Positions 26,894 to 36,214 of a stretch of DNA of 64,000 nt are shown in pieces; position 1 is the first letter of the stretch; every line of letters begins with the position of its first letter. The position numbers and the translations under genes were made by a program. The DNA lies in contig JADCHQ010000036.1 of assembly GCA_020248405.1 (NCBI GenBank), positions 1-64,000 of the forward strand. The letters run 5' to 3'. Source of the DNA: Rhodocyclaceae bacterium. Its GTDB lineage: Bacteria > Pseudomonadota > Gammaproteobacteria > Burkholderiales > Ga0077523. Below the pieces are notes generated by a model, which was not told where the DNA came from, made no database searches, and saw nothing but the letters and a program-made list of their open reading frames with translations.

Positions 26894-27502
26894 CTACGCG
26901 CTCCGGCCGGGCGGCCTGCGGATTGCGTCGAGCACGAAACGCAACGCGCCGCGGCCGCGAGTTCGGAGGGCCGCCGCTTCCGGGTCCACCGCCGCCATCT
27001 GCAGCAGCCCGTCGAACAGGGCCATCAAGAGGGCGGCGACCTGAGCGGTATCCACCGGGCGGAATTCGCCGCTGGCCACGCCGTGCTCGAGGGTCCTGAC
27101 CAGCGCTGCATGGTAGGCGTGCAGGTGGTCGGCCATGAGCTGGCGCACGGCCTCGTTGCGAGGCGCCAGGGCAAAGGCGTCGAACACCAGCGAGATTCGC
27201 GACTGCAAGCCCTCCAGCAGTGCGAGCGTCGCGGAGATATACCGCGTCAACCGGTCCTCGGCCGTGCCTGCTCCGTCCAGCAGAGTCAGGGCTTCGGTGA
27301 GCGGCGCGAACAGTGCCTGCAGCAGGGCGGCGACCAGGGCATCCTTGCTCTTGAAGTACAGGTAGAGGGTGCCCTTGCTCACGCCGGCCGCGGCGGCCAC
27401 ATCCTCCATGCGTGCGGTCCCCAGCCCGAGGCGGGCGAAGGTTTCGGTCGCCGCTGCGAGGATTTCGGCGGTGCGCTGGGCGGAGACATCCGGGCGTGAC
27501 AT
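26894..27502 (-). CDS. TetR/AcrR family transcriptional regulator
   Basis: The 202-residue regulator has the N-terminal TetR helix-turn-helix (TARMEDVAAAAGVSKGTLYLYFKSKDAL, at about residues 28-56). Its variable ligand-binding domain resembles TetR_C regions of efflux and fatty-acid regulators. It is divergent from the small membrane protein at 27731. Two near-identical palindromes with core TGACCGG flank the divergent promoter at 27517-27576, and the regulator very probably binds them, controlling both itself and the membrane protein. The start ATG at 27502 lies 14 bases from the first operator. Confidence 0.92.
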   Translation of the reverse strand: MSRPDVSAQRTAEILAAATETFARLGLGTARMEDVAAAAGVSKGTLYLYFKSKDALVAALLQALFAPLTEALTLLDGAGTAEDRLTRYISATLALLEGLQSRISLVFDAFALAPRNEAVRQLMADHLHAYHAALVRTLEHGVASGEFRPVDTAQVAALLMALFDGLLQMAAVDPEAAALRTRGRGALRFVLDAIRRPPGRSA

Positions 27503-27516
27503 GAAAACAGAATAAC

Positions 27517-27576
27517 TGACCGGACAGTCATTGACAAAGCGGGCCGCGAACCCTAAATTGGAACTGACCGGTCAGT
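27517..27576 (+). promoter_or_regulatory. sigma-70 promoter flanked by two TetR-type operators
   Basis: TTGACA (27531-27536) and TAAATT (27554-27559) are exactly 17 bases apart, an excellent promoter for the + strand gene at 27731. TGACCGGACAGTCA (27517-27530) abuts the -35, and the perfect palindrome ACTGACCGGTCAGT (27563-27576) covers the expected start site. The two share TGACCGG half-sites, as expected for sites of the adjacent TetR regulator. Regulator binding is inferred from position and symmetry. Confidence 0.8.
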
Positions 27577-27730
27577 CAGTATTGGCGGTTGTGGGATGCG
27601 GGTACTGGCATGTCCGGCGCTGCGACCGCGCGCGCCTGGGTCGAGCGGCGCCCCGGCTGACTGCCCCGGCATAGCGTGGCCAGCCCGGTCTCTGGGCAAC
27701 GCCATCCAACATGCTCGAAGGAGAAGAACC

Positions 27731-28168
27731 ATGCAGGTTTCGCCCATCTGGTGGGTGTGGATGCTCACCGTATCCGTCGCGACCGGCGTATTCGGCCTGG
27801 CTTTCGTGGTCGTGCCCGAGTTCATGATCCGCCTTTTCGACGCCTTGCTGTTCCCCGAAAGCGGTGTGGATAAAGCATTCGGGACACAGGCGGGCGCTTA
27901 CATCCGGTTTACCTGCGGCGTGCTCGGGGCCGTGATGACCGGGTGGTCGGTCATGATGGTGAGCTGGGTGCTGGGTCCTTTCCGCCGCGGCGAGCCCCTG
28001 GGCTGGATCGCGCTGGCCGGATCCATCATCGGGTGGTACGTCATCGATACGCCCCATTCCCTGCTGAGCGGATATCCAGGCAATGCCGCCCTAAATACGC
28101 TGTTTCTGATCGCCTTCGCCGTGCCGCTGGCAGCCACCGCCAGTCAGGTCTGGAGGAAGGGCGTCTGA
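27731..28168 (+). CDS. small four-helix membrane protein under TetR control
   Basis: The 145-residue protein has four predicted transmembrane helices (around residues 5-27, 53-76, 84-103 and 112-134) and no motif I recognise. The ATG follows GAAGGAGAAG. The 160-base leader from the promoter at 27531 carries no other convincing gene. Being the only gene downstream of a tight two-operator promoter divergent from a TetR repressor, it is probably induced by a small hydrophobic compound sensed by that regulator. Four-helix proteins next to TetR genes can be transporters or membrane enzymes, but nothing in the sequence decides this. Confidence 0.75.
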   Translation: MQVSPIWWVWMLTVSVATGVFGLAFVVVPEFMIRLFDALLFPESGVDKAFGTQAGAYIRFTCGVLGAVMTGWSVMMVSWVLGPFRRGEPLGWIALAGSIIGWYVIDTPHSLLSGYPGNAALNTLFLIAFAVPLAATASQVWRKGV

Positions 28169-28497
28169 GGCCACTCGGGGCCGGGCCACTCGTTTTCACC
28201 CCCGCGGGAGGCCTGAAACGCCCCGGGCGACCCCGGCGTTTCCTCCATACTGCCCCGGGACGCGCACCGGTCACCCATCGCGCGGCATTTGAGCTTCGTC
28301 AGAGCCGCGTGGTACGTTGGGCGTTTCCTCAATCCCGCTCCACACGACAGCTCGATGCACCCCACGCGCGCCACCGCCGGGCTGCCGGTACCCGTCCCCG
28401 GCACGAGCCCACAAGCGCTCCCGCGCTGCTGCCCCGGTGCGTCGGCGCACTCGCACACCGGCCCGACCATGGGCCGGATCGATATGCGTTCACGTCC
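28169..28497. other. intergenic region with one stable hairpin, no convincing gene
   Basis: The 329 bases between the membrane protein and rbgA contain an 8-bp inverted repeat GAAACGCC (28215-28222) / GGCGTTTC (28235-28242) without a T-tract. Short open frames here lack ribosome binding sites and coding character. The word GCGTTTCCTC recurs at about 28237 and 28320. I see no RNA gene. Confidence 0.5.
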
Positions 28498-29406
28498 ATG
28501 AGCATCCAGTGGTTCCCCGGCCACATGGCCCTGGCGCGCGACAAAGCCGCCGAGACCATGGCCCGCACCGACGTGGTCATCGAGGTAGTGGACGCGCGCC
28601 TGCCAGAGGCGAGCGCCAACCCCATGATCCGGGAGCTGTGCGAGCAGCGGCAGCGGCCGCGGCTGCGGGTGCTAAACAAGGCCGACCTGGCCGATCCCTC
28701 CGTCACCCAGGCCTGGCTTGCTGCCATGCCTGCGCGCGAGCGCTTCAGGGCGGTGGCGCTGTCCTGCCGCACAGCCGCCGACGCGGCGAAGGTGATTTCC
28801 CTGTGCCAGTCGCTCGCGCCCCATCGCCACGACGGCACCAAGCCGCTGCGCATGATGATCATGGGCATCCCCAACGTGGGCAAGTCAACGCTCATGAACG
28901 CCCTGCTCAAGCGCAAGGTGGCCAAGGTGGGTGACGAACCGGCGGTGACCAAGTCGCAGCAGCGCCTGGACCTGAGTCCGCGCATGACCCTCACCGACAC
29001 GCCCGGCCTGTTGTGGCCGAAGATCGAGCACGACGCCGACGGCTGGATGCTGGCCGCCAGCCACGCCGTCGGAATCAACGCCGTGCCAGAGGAGGCGGTG
29101 GCGCGGTTTCTCGCCGCGCTGGTGAAGGCTCGTTATCCAGCGGCGCTCACGGCCCGCTACGGCTTCGATCCGGCCAGCCTGGACGGCCACGCCATGCTCG
29201 AAGCCATCGCGCGCCGGCGCGGCTGCCAGCTGCGCGGCGGCGGGCTCGATCTGGAGAGAGCGGCCCTCATCCTGTTGCAGGACTACCGCGGCGGCGCCCT
29301 GGGCCGCATCAGCCTGGAGACGCCGGCCACGAGGTCGGCCATGCTCGCGGAGGAACGCGCCAACGGGAGCGGCGAGGCCCCGGCATCGGAGCCGACGCCT
29401 GCCTGA
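28498..29406 (+). CDS. rbgA: ribosome biogenesis GTPase YlqF/RbgA
   Basis: The 302-residue GTPase helps assemble the large ribosomal subunit. It shows the circular permutation typical of the family: the G4 motif NKAD (about residue 60) precedes G1 GIPNVGKST (about 123-131), followed by G3 DTPG. The N-terminus (IQWFPGHMALARDKAAE) is the usual YlqF start, so the ATG at 28498 was taken although the reading frame is open far upstream. The C-terminal RNA-binding domain is present (RRRGCQLRGGGLDLERAA) and is followed by a short Ala/Pro/Glu-rich tail. Confidence 0.93.
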   Translation: MSIQWFPGHMALARDKAAETMARTDVVIEVVDARLPEASANPMIRELCEQRQRPRLRVLNKADLADPSVTQAWLAAMPARERFRAVALSCRTAADAAKVISLCQSLAPHRHDGTKPLRMMIMGIPNVGKSTLMNALLKRKVAKVGDEPAVTKSQQRLDLSPRMTLTDTPGLLWPKIEHDADGWMLAASHAVGINAVPEEAVARFLAALVKARYPAALTARYGFDPASLDGHAMLEAIARRRGCQLRGGGLDLERAALILLQDYRGGALGRISLETPATRSAMLAEERANGSGEAPASEPTPA

Positions 29407-29582
29407 AACCGGCTCGTCGCTGGCCCCCCTTCGGCGCAAGGCAACCGTCTGAGGTCGCGGCGCGCAGCGCGATCAAGTCCTGTCCCGAAGAGAATCACCA
29501 CGAGCGGGGCCGTCCGGGAGGGGCGGGCTGGCCGTTCGCCAAGCCTTGTATGCGCGGCTGCGGCGGTTCAGCCGCTCGACCC

Positions 29583-29588
29583 TACAAT
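29583..29588 (+). promoter_or_regulatory. candidate -10 of the MmeI-like gene
   Basis: TACAAT lies 37 bases before the ATG at 29625. No matching -35 hexamer is clear; a small GCGGC/GCCGC inverted repeat sits just upstream. Low certainty. Confidence 0.35.
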
Positions 29589-29624
29589 GGGTAAACTGCC
29601 GCAAGCCTCCGAGCCGCCCTGGCC

Positions 29625-32414
29625 ATGCCCCTTTCCTGGAACGAAATCCGCGACCGTGCTCGACGTTTCGTCAAGACCTGGGCCGATGCCCACGACGAAG
29701 CCTCGCACGCCAAGCCGTTCTGGATCGACTTCTTCGAGGCCTTCGGCGTCAGCGACCGCCGCGTTGCCACCTTCGAGTACGCCGTGCAGAAGTTCCACGG
29801 CGGCCGCGGGCGGGCCGACCTGTTCTGGCGCGGCATGCTGCTGGTCGAGCAGAAGTCGCGCGGCAAAGACCTGGACGAAGCCTTTGCGCAGGCCCAGGAG
29901 TATCTGGAAGGAATCGCCCAGCGCGACCTGCCGCGGCTGGTCATCGTCTGCGACTTTGCCCGCTTTCGGCTGCACAACCTGGACGACGGCAGCCGCACCG
30001 AGTTCAGCCTGGCGCAACTGCCCGAGAAGATCAGGCACTTTGCCTTCATTGCCGGCTACACGCCGCAGGTCATCCGCGAGCAGGACCCCGTCAACGTCAA
30101 GGCCGCCGAGACGCTGGGGCGCCTGCACGATGCGCTCAAGGCCGCGGGCTACACCGGCCACCCGCTGGAAGTGCTGCTGGTGCGGCTGCTGTTCTGTCTG
30201 TTTGCCGACGACACCGGCATTTTCGAGCAGCAGAGCTTTCGCGAGCTGATCGAGCAGCGCACCGGCGAAGACGGCGCCGACCTCGGCGCACGCCTGGCCG
30301 AGCTGTTTCAGGTGCTCAACACCGAGCCGGCGCGGCGGCAGAAAAACCTCGACCCGCAACTGGCCGCCTTTCCCTACGTGAACGGCGCGGTGTTCGCCGA
30401 GCCGCTGCCCATTGCCCAGTTCGACAGCCCCATGCGGCAGGCACTGCTGGACTGCTGCGGGCTGAACTGGGCCGCCATCAGCCCCGCCATCTTCGGCGCC
30501 ATGTTTCAGTCGGTGATGGACGCCCGCGCCCGCCGCAACCTGGGCGCGCATTACACCAGCGAAGCCAACATCCTGAAGCTCATCAAGCCGCTGTTCCTTG
30601 ACGAGCTGCGCGCCGAGTTCGAGCGCGTGAAGGGCAACCGGGCGAGGCTGCTGGACTTTCATCAGCGGCTGCGGCGGCTCACGTTCCTCGACCCGGCGTG
30701 CGGTTGCGGCAACTTCCTGGTCATCACCTACCGTGAGCTGCGGCTGTTGGAGTTGGAAGTTCTGCGCGCCTCGGCCGATTTGCGGGATACCCGCAGCGAG
30801 CGACTGTTCGCGATCAACCTGCACCAGCAGGTCAGCCTCAACGTCGATCAGTTTCACGGCATCGAGATCGAGGAATTCCCGGCCCAGATTGCCCGGGTGG
30901 CGCTATGGCTGGTGGATCACCAGATGAACCAGAAAGTGGCCGAGGAGTTCGGCATGTACTTCGCTCGCATTCCGCTGGTCACCACGCCGAACATCCACTG
31001 CGGCAACGCGCTGACCACCGATTGGAACGACGTGCTGCCGGCCGAACGGTGCAGCTACGTCCTGGGGAATCCGCCGTTCATCGGCAAGCAGTTCCAGTCG
31101 GCACGGCAGAAGGCCGATCTGGAAGCTGTGACGCGCGGCATTGCCGGCGCCGGCGTGCTCGACTTCGTCGCCGGCTGGTACGTGAAAGCTGCTCTGTACA
31201 TCGACGGAACCGACGCCCGCTGCGCGCTGGTGGCGACCAACAGTGTCACGCAGGGCGAGCAGGTGGGCGTGCTGTGGGGCTGGCTTCTGGCAAAGGGTGT
31301 TCACATTCACTTCGCGCATCGCACCTTCCAATGGAGCAACGAGGCGCGCGGAGTCGCAGCGGTTCACTGCGTGATCATTGGATTCGGATTTGAGAATCGC
31401 TCACCGAAGTCGATTTTCGAGTACGACGACTTGGCTGGCAAGCCGCACGCCGTGACGGCGGCGAACATCAACCCCTACCTGGTCGATGTGCCCGATGTCG
31501 TGCTCCCCAACCGGCGCACCCCGATCTGCGCGGTGCCGCCGATCGCGTTCGGCTCGATGCCGAACGATGGCGGGCACCTCTTGCTTTCGGACGCCGAGCG
31601 AAACGATCTCGTCGCAGAGGAACCTGCCGCATAGCGCTGGATACGCCGCTTCATGAGCGCGGACGAGTTCATCAACAATATTCCTCGCTGGTGCTTATGG
31701 CTCGTAGCCATCTCGCCGAACGAACTACGTGCGCTTCGTCTGCTTGCTGACCGGGTTGCGAAGTGCAAGCAGCATCGGCTATCAAGCAGCCGCAGTGCGA
31801 CCTAGGTTCTTGCAAACACGCCGACGCTGTTCGGTGAGATTCGACAGCCCATCGACGACTACATACTGATTCCACGACACTCGTCTGAAAGGCGCGCGTT
31901 CATTCCGATGGCGTTGCTGCCAGCCTCGATCATCGTGGGCGATAGCAATCTGTGTGTTCAGAGTGCTGGTCGCTTCCACTTAGGCGTGCTCTGCTCGACC
32001 ATGCACAACGCCTGGGTCCGCTACACCTGCGGTCGACTGGAGAGTGACTTCCGCTACTCCGCCGGCATCGTCTACAACAACTTCCCGTGGCCCGAGTCGC
32101 CCTCCGACAAGCAGCGCGCCGCCATCGAGGCCGCGGCGCAGGGCGTGCTCGACGCGCGCGCGCAGTTTCCGCAGTCCTCGCTGGCCGACCTGTACGACCC
32201 GCTGACCATGCCGCCGGCGCTGGTCAAGGCGCACCAGACGCTCGACGCGGCAGTCGACGCCGCCTACGGCCGCGGGAACTTCCGCAACGACGCCGAGCGC
32301 GTGGCCTTCCTGTTCGAGCGCTACCAGGCCATCACCTCGCTGCTGCCAGCGGCGGGCACGCTGGCGCGCACGCGGCCGGGCAAGCCCCACGCGAAGCCGG
32401 GTCGGACCGCCTGA
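29625..32414 (+). pseudogene. MmeI-like type IIG restriction-modification enzyme, two in-frame TAG codons
   Basis: Single-chain restriction endonuclease/adenine methyltransferase. One frame of 930 codons (MmeI itself has about 920) runs to TGA at 32412 but is interrupted by TAG at 31632 (codon 670) and TAG at 31803 (codon 727). The N-terminal nuclease has a PD-ExK core with Asp65 and E75-Q-K77 (LLVEQKSRG); methyltransferase motif I is FLDPACGCGNF near 352-362 and motif IV NPPF near 481. After the stops, family segments continue in the same frame: EFINN..RWCLWL, TLFGEIRQP, FIPMALLPASI, and RYSAGIVYNNFPWPES. Both stops hit the target recognition region, where G+C also falls. A fragment up to codon 669 retains nuclease and methylase catalytic motifs but not a complete recognition domain. 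It is probably inactive for specific cutting. Confidence 0.88.
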
Positions 32415-32460
32415 CCAACGACGCGGAAGCGAGTGCGCGTCCCCGGCGCGCCGGCGCGTC

Positions 32461-35241
32461 TCAAGGGTGTGGCCGCGCCTCCTGCGGACCCGGCTCGCCC
32501 CCGCCCGTCAACGCCGCCCGCAGCCGGTGCGGCAGCACCGGAACGAAGCGCATCTGCACGCCGGTGGCGTGGCGGATGGCGCCCAGGATGGCGGGCGGGG
32601 TGGGGATGAGGGCCGGCTCGCCCACGCCCTTGGCGCCGCCCGGGCCGAGGGGCTCGCGGTCTTCCACCAGGATCACCTCGATGGGCGGCACGTCGCCCAC
32701 GGAGGGGATGAGGTAGTCGTGCAGGTTCTCCGTGCGCCCGGCCAGGTACTCCTCCATGAGCGCGAGCCCCAGGCCCTGGGCGATGCCGCCGTGGATCTGG
32801 CCCTCCACCTGCTGGGGATTGAGGGCGCGGCCCACATCGTGGGCGGCGACGATGCGCACCGGCTTCACGGTGCCCAGTTCCGTGTCCACGTCCACCACCG
32901 CCATCTGGGCGGCGAAGGCGTAGGTGGCGTAGGGGATGCCCTGGCCGTGGGCGTCGAGCTTCGTGGTGGGCGGGTCGAAGCGTCCGGTGCCCTCGATGAC
33001 GAAGCCGTTGGCGTTGACGGGCAGGCCCTGCAGGGGCAGCACGTGCTCGCCCGCGGCGTCGGTGGCGCGCAGCACGCCTGCCTCCAAGGAGATGCGCGCC
33101 GGCTCGGCGGCGCCCGTGGCCGCCAGCACCCGGGCGCGCAGGTCCTGTCCGGCGAGCTGCGCCGCCTTGCCCGACACGAAGGCCTGGCGCGACGCGGAGG
33201 ACTTGCCCGCGTCGAGGGTCAGGTCGGTGTCGCCGGCGATCCACTGGATGGCCTCCATGGGCAGCCCGGCGGCGTCGGCCACCACCTGCAGCATGGTGGT
33301 GTTGGTGCCCTGCCCGATGTCCGCGCAGCCGTTGTGGAACACCACGCGGCCCTCGGGCGTGATGCCGATGCGCATGGAGGAGGGGTTGGACAGGGCGGTG
33401 TTGCCGATGCCGTACCACATGCAGCCGATGCCCACGCCGCGGCGCACGGGGCCGCCGCGCGCGTTAAAGGCGGCCGCGTCCGCGAGCGCCGCCTGCCAAT
33501 GCGGATCGAGGGCGTCCAGGCACTGGGGCAGCCCGCAGCTCGCCTCCAGGCGCTGGCCGGTGCAGGTGGTGTCGCCGGCGCGCAGCGCGTTGCGGCGGCG
33601 GATCTCCAGCCGGTCGAGCCCGAGTTGCTCCGCCAGGTCGTCCATGAGCGCCTCGTGGGCGATGGCGGCCTGGGGCACGCCGAAGCCGCGGAAGGCGCCG
33701 GCCACGGGCTCGTTGGTGAGGAAGGCCCGGCCCCGGGTGCTGGCGTTGGCCACGCGGTAGGGGCCCATGGCGTGCACCGGCACGCGATTGGCCACTGTGG
33801 GGCCCCAGCTGGCGTAGGCGCCGGTGTTGAACAGCGCGTCGAACTCCACGGCCTGCAGCCGGCCCTGGGCGTCGGCGCCGAAGCGGGCGTGGATGCGCGC
33901 CGGGTGGCGCTTGGTGGTGGCCATCATGGACTCGGGGCGGGTGTAGACGCAGGCCACCGGCCGCCCGAGCCGCCATGCCGCCAGCGCCACCAGCGGCTGC
34001 ACGGAGAGGTCGAGCTTGCCGCCGAAGCCGCCGCCGCAGGCCGTGGGCACGATGCGCACCTGCTCGGGCCGCAGCCCCAGCACCAGCGCCACCTCGTCGC
34101 GGTCCATGAACGGCGTCTGGGTGGTGACGTGGATCTCCACGCGATCGCCGGTGCGCCGCGCCCATCCCGCCTCGGGCTCGATGTAGGCATGCTCCACGAA
34201 GCTGGTCTCGAAGCGGCCCTCGGCCACGGCGGCGCAGTCCCGCAGGGCAGCGGCTGTATCGCCGCTGCGCACCTGGCCCTCCACGAGGAAATTGCCCGGC
34301 TTCGCTGCCTGAACCAGCGCAGCGCCGGGGGCCATGGCGGCGTCGATGCCCACCACCGGCGATTGCACCGACCAGTGGATGGGCAGGGCGTCGTCGCGCA
34401 GCGCCTCCACCGCGGCGCGCGATCCCACCAGCGCCAGCACTGCCTCGCCGCGGTAGCGCACCTCGCCCGCGGCCAGCACCGGCTGGTCTTTCACGTCCGG
34501 GTAGATGCCGTAGCCATTGGCCGGCACGTGGGCGGCGGTAAGGATGGCCTCGATGCCCGGGTGGGCGCGGCGCACGGCGTCCAGATCACCCAGGGTGAAG
34601 GTGGCGCGGGCGTGGGGCGAGCGCACCACCCGCAGCCACAGGGCGTCGGCGGGAATGCCATCGGCGCCGAAGCGGTCGGCCCCCGTGACCTTGGCCACGC
34701 CGTCGGCCTTGAGGGCGCGCGCGCCCAGGGCGCTGCCCGCGGGTGGCGCGGCGGGCAGGGGTGCGTGGGCGGCGGCGTCCATCACCGCCTCCACGATCTT
34801 GCGGTAACCGGTGCAGCGGCACAGCACGCCGCCCAGGCCGTCCTGCACCTGGGCTTCGGTGGGGTTGGGGTGGCGCGCCAGCAGATCGGCCGCCGCCAGG
34901 ATCATGCCTGGCGTGCAGATGCCGCACTGGGCGCCCAGGTGCCGGTGGAAGGCGGCCTGGATGGGCGCCAGCCGCCCGTCGCGGCCCAGGCCCTCGATGG
35001 TGGTGACGGCGCGGCCGCCCGCCTGGGCCACGGGCGTGAGGCAGGCGCACACCTGCCGGCCGTCCAGCAGCACCGTGCAGGAGCCGCAGTCGCCAGCGTT
35101 GCAGCCGATCTTGGTGCCCGTGAGGCCCAGCTCGTCGCGCAGCAGGTCCGCCAGCCTCGTGGCGGGCGCCGCGCGCACGGCCACCGGCGCGCCGTTCACC
35201 GTGAAGGCGATGGATTCGGCGGGTGGGCGCGGGTCGTTCAC
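32461..35241 (-). CDS. molybdenum hydroxylase, fused [2Fe-2S] and molybdopterin subunits
   Basis: The 926-residue xanthine-oxidase-family protein hydroxylates an aldehyde or heterocycle using water. Residues 1-160 form the iron-sulfur part: Cys47, 52, 55 and 67 bind the plant-type cluster, and Cys106, 109, 141 and 143 (GAQCGICTPGM, LCRCTGYRK) the second. A linker leads to the molybdenum domain from about residue 175 (ALKADGVAKVTGADRFG). It contains GGGFGGKLDLSVQP, AFRGFGVPQA and the C-terminal catalytic glutamate in KGVGEPALIPTPPA. The start is GTG at 35241, overlapping the FAD-subunit stop (GTGA). The more usual arrangement is three separate genes, so this fusion plus a separate FAD subunit is notable. 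A maturation factor (XdhC) is not in the window. Confidence 0.9.
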   Translation of the reverse strand: MNDPRPPAESIAFTVNGAPVAVRAAPATRLADLLRDELGLTGTKIGCNAGDCGSCTVLLDGRQVCACLTPVAQAGGRAVTTIEGLGRDGRLAPIQAAFHRHLGAQCGICTPGMILAAADLLARHPNPTEAQVQDGLGGVLCRCTGYRKIVEAVMDAAAHAPLPAAPPAGSALGARALKADGVAKVTGADRFGADGIPADALWLRVVRSPHARATFTLGDLDAVRRAHPGIEAILTAAHVPANGYGIYPDVKDQPVLAAGEVRYRGEAVLALVGSRAAVEALRDDALPIHWSVQSPVVGIDAAMAPGAALVQAAKPGNFLVEGQVRSGDTAAALRDCAAVAEGRFETSFVEHAYIEPEAGWARRTGDRVEIHVTTQTPFMDRDEVALVLGLRPEQVRIVPTACGGGFGGKLDLSVQPLVALAAWRLGRPVACVYTRPESMMATTKRHPARIHARFGADAQGRLQAVEFDALFNTGAYASWGPTVANRVPVHAMGPYRVANASTRGRAFLTNEPVAGAFRGFGVPQAAIAHEALMDDLAEQLGLDRLEIRRRNALRAGDTTCTGQRLEASCGLPQCLDALDPHWQAALADAAAFNARGGPVRRGVGIGCMWYGIGNTALSNPSSMRIGITPEGRVVFHNGCADIGQGTNTTMLQVVADAAGLPMEAIQWIAGDTDLTLDAGKSSASRQAFVSGKAAQLAGQDLRARVLAATGAAEPARISLEAGVLRATDAAGEHVLPLQGLPVNANGFVIEGTGRFDPPTTKLDAHGQGIPYATYAFAAQMAVVDVDTELGTVKPVRIVAAHDVGRALNPQQVEGQIHGGIAQGLGLALMEEYLAGRTENLHDYLIPSVGDVPPIEVILVEDREPLGPGGAKGVGEPALIPTPPAILGAIRHATGVQMRFVPVLPHRLRAALTGGGEPGPQEARPHP

Positions 35242-36089
35242 GGGAAGGCCGCCTCGGCGCCCAGGGTCGAGAGCAGCCGGCGCAGCAGCGTGCCGGCCGC
35301 GTCCAGCCGGTAGGCGGCATCGGCGCGCACGTCGTCGATGGGGGACAGGGGCGCCAGGTGCGCCTCGCTCACCGCCTCGCCCAGCGCCGGGCCCAGGGCG
35401 CGTCCCGCCAGCGCGGCTTCCAGTGCCGGCAGGCGCCGCGCCACCGGGGCGCAGGCGCCCACGGCCACGCGCGCGGAGACCACCCGGCCCGTCGTGTCCC
35501 ACTCCAGGCAGGCCGCCGCCATGGCGATGGAGATCACCAGGTAGCGCCGCGCGCCCAGCTTGGCGAAGCGGCTGCGCGCCGCGAGGCCGTGGCGCGGCAC
35601 CAGCACGGCGGTGAGCAGCTCGTCGGCGGCGCGCGCGGTGCGGCGCGGCCCGGTGATGAAATCGGCCAGCGGCAGCGCGCGTGTGCCGCTTCGCGAGGCC
35701 AGCTCCACGCGCGCGTCGAGGGCCAGCAGGGCCGGGACGCCGTCGGCCGCGGGCGAGGCGTTGCACACATTGCCCCCCAGCGTGCCTGCGTTCTGGATCT
35801 GCACGCCGCCCACCTCGCGGGCCGCCTGCCTCAGCGCCTGGAACAGCGGCGGGAGGGGCGCTTCGATCACATCCGTCCAGGTGGTGGCGGCACCCAGACG
35901 CCAGTGGTCGGAGGTTTCGCTGATGCCGCGCAGCGGCGCCAGGGCCGATATGTCCAGCAGCGATTCGTCCACCGGGCGCCCCACCCGCGCGGGGTAGAAA
36001 TCTGTGCCGCCGGCCAGCACCGTGAGCGGCTGGCGGCCAAGCGCCGCGAGGGCGTCGTTGAGCGATTCGGGGCGCAGGTAAAGGGACAT
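35238..36089 (-). CDS. FAD-binding subunit of the molybdenum hydroxylase
   Basis: The 283-residue CoxM/XdhA-type flavin subunit passes electrons from the iron-sulfur domain to an external acceptor. FAD-binding segments are TVLAGGTDFYPARVG near residue 37 and NAGTLGGNVCNASPAADGVPALLALDA near residue 110; the C-terminal CO-dehydrogenase flavoprotein domain (LAPLSPIDDVRADAAYRL) is present. The start ATG at 36089 begins directly with the family N-terminus SLYLRPESLNDALAAL; the upstream in-frame start is unlikely. It is first in a two-gene minus-strand operon and divergent from the FrnE-like gene. Confidence 0.9.
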   Translation of the reverse strand: MSLYLRPESLNDALAALGRQPLTVLAGGTDFYPARVGRPVDESLLDISALAPLRGISETSDHWRLGAATTWTDVIEAPLPPLFQALRQAAREVGGVQIQNAGTLGGNVCNASPAADGVPALLALDARVELASRSGTRALPLADFITGPRRTARAADELLTAVLVPRHGLAARSRFAKLGARRYLVISIAMAAACLEWDTTGRVVSARVAVGACAPVARRLPALEAALAGRALGPALGEAVSEAHLAPLSPIDDVRADAAYRLDAAGTLLRRLLSTLGAEAAFP

Positions 36090-36130
36090 GGGCGGGAGGG
36101 TGTGCGCGGGCGCTGACCGCGAAGCGCGCA

Positions 36131-36157
36131 TTGCAATCGACAGCGCGTGGCTATGAT
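36131..36157 (+). promoter_or_regulatory. candidate promoter of the FrnE-like gene
   Basis: TATGAT (36152-36157) is a good -10; TTGCAA (36131-36136) is a possible -35 but only 15 bases upstream. The ATG lies 57 bases downstream of the -10. Sequence match only. Confidence 0.4.
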
Positions 36158-36214
36158 AGCGCCCGATCCTCGCGCCGGCACACCGCCGTGCCCGGCCCCG
36201 CCCAGGAACCCCCC

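Noticed and set aside
27943..28497. N-terminal extension of rbgA by 185 codons
   Set aside because: The family starts at IQWFPGHM; the upstream frame overlaps the membrane protein gene and has no coding pattern.
29625..32414. Genome-wide reassignment of TAG as a sense codon
   Set aside because: TAG ends several other intact genes in the window (srkA at 2757, dctP at 15381, the gene ending at 17729), so only this gene is affected.
32415..32460. CCGGCGCGCCGG palindrome between convergent genes as an attachment site
   Set aside because: A short G+C palindrome is expected by chance at this composition and there is no integrase or duplicated copy nearby.
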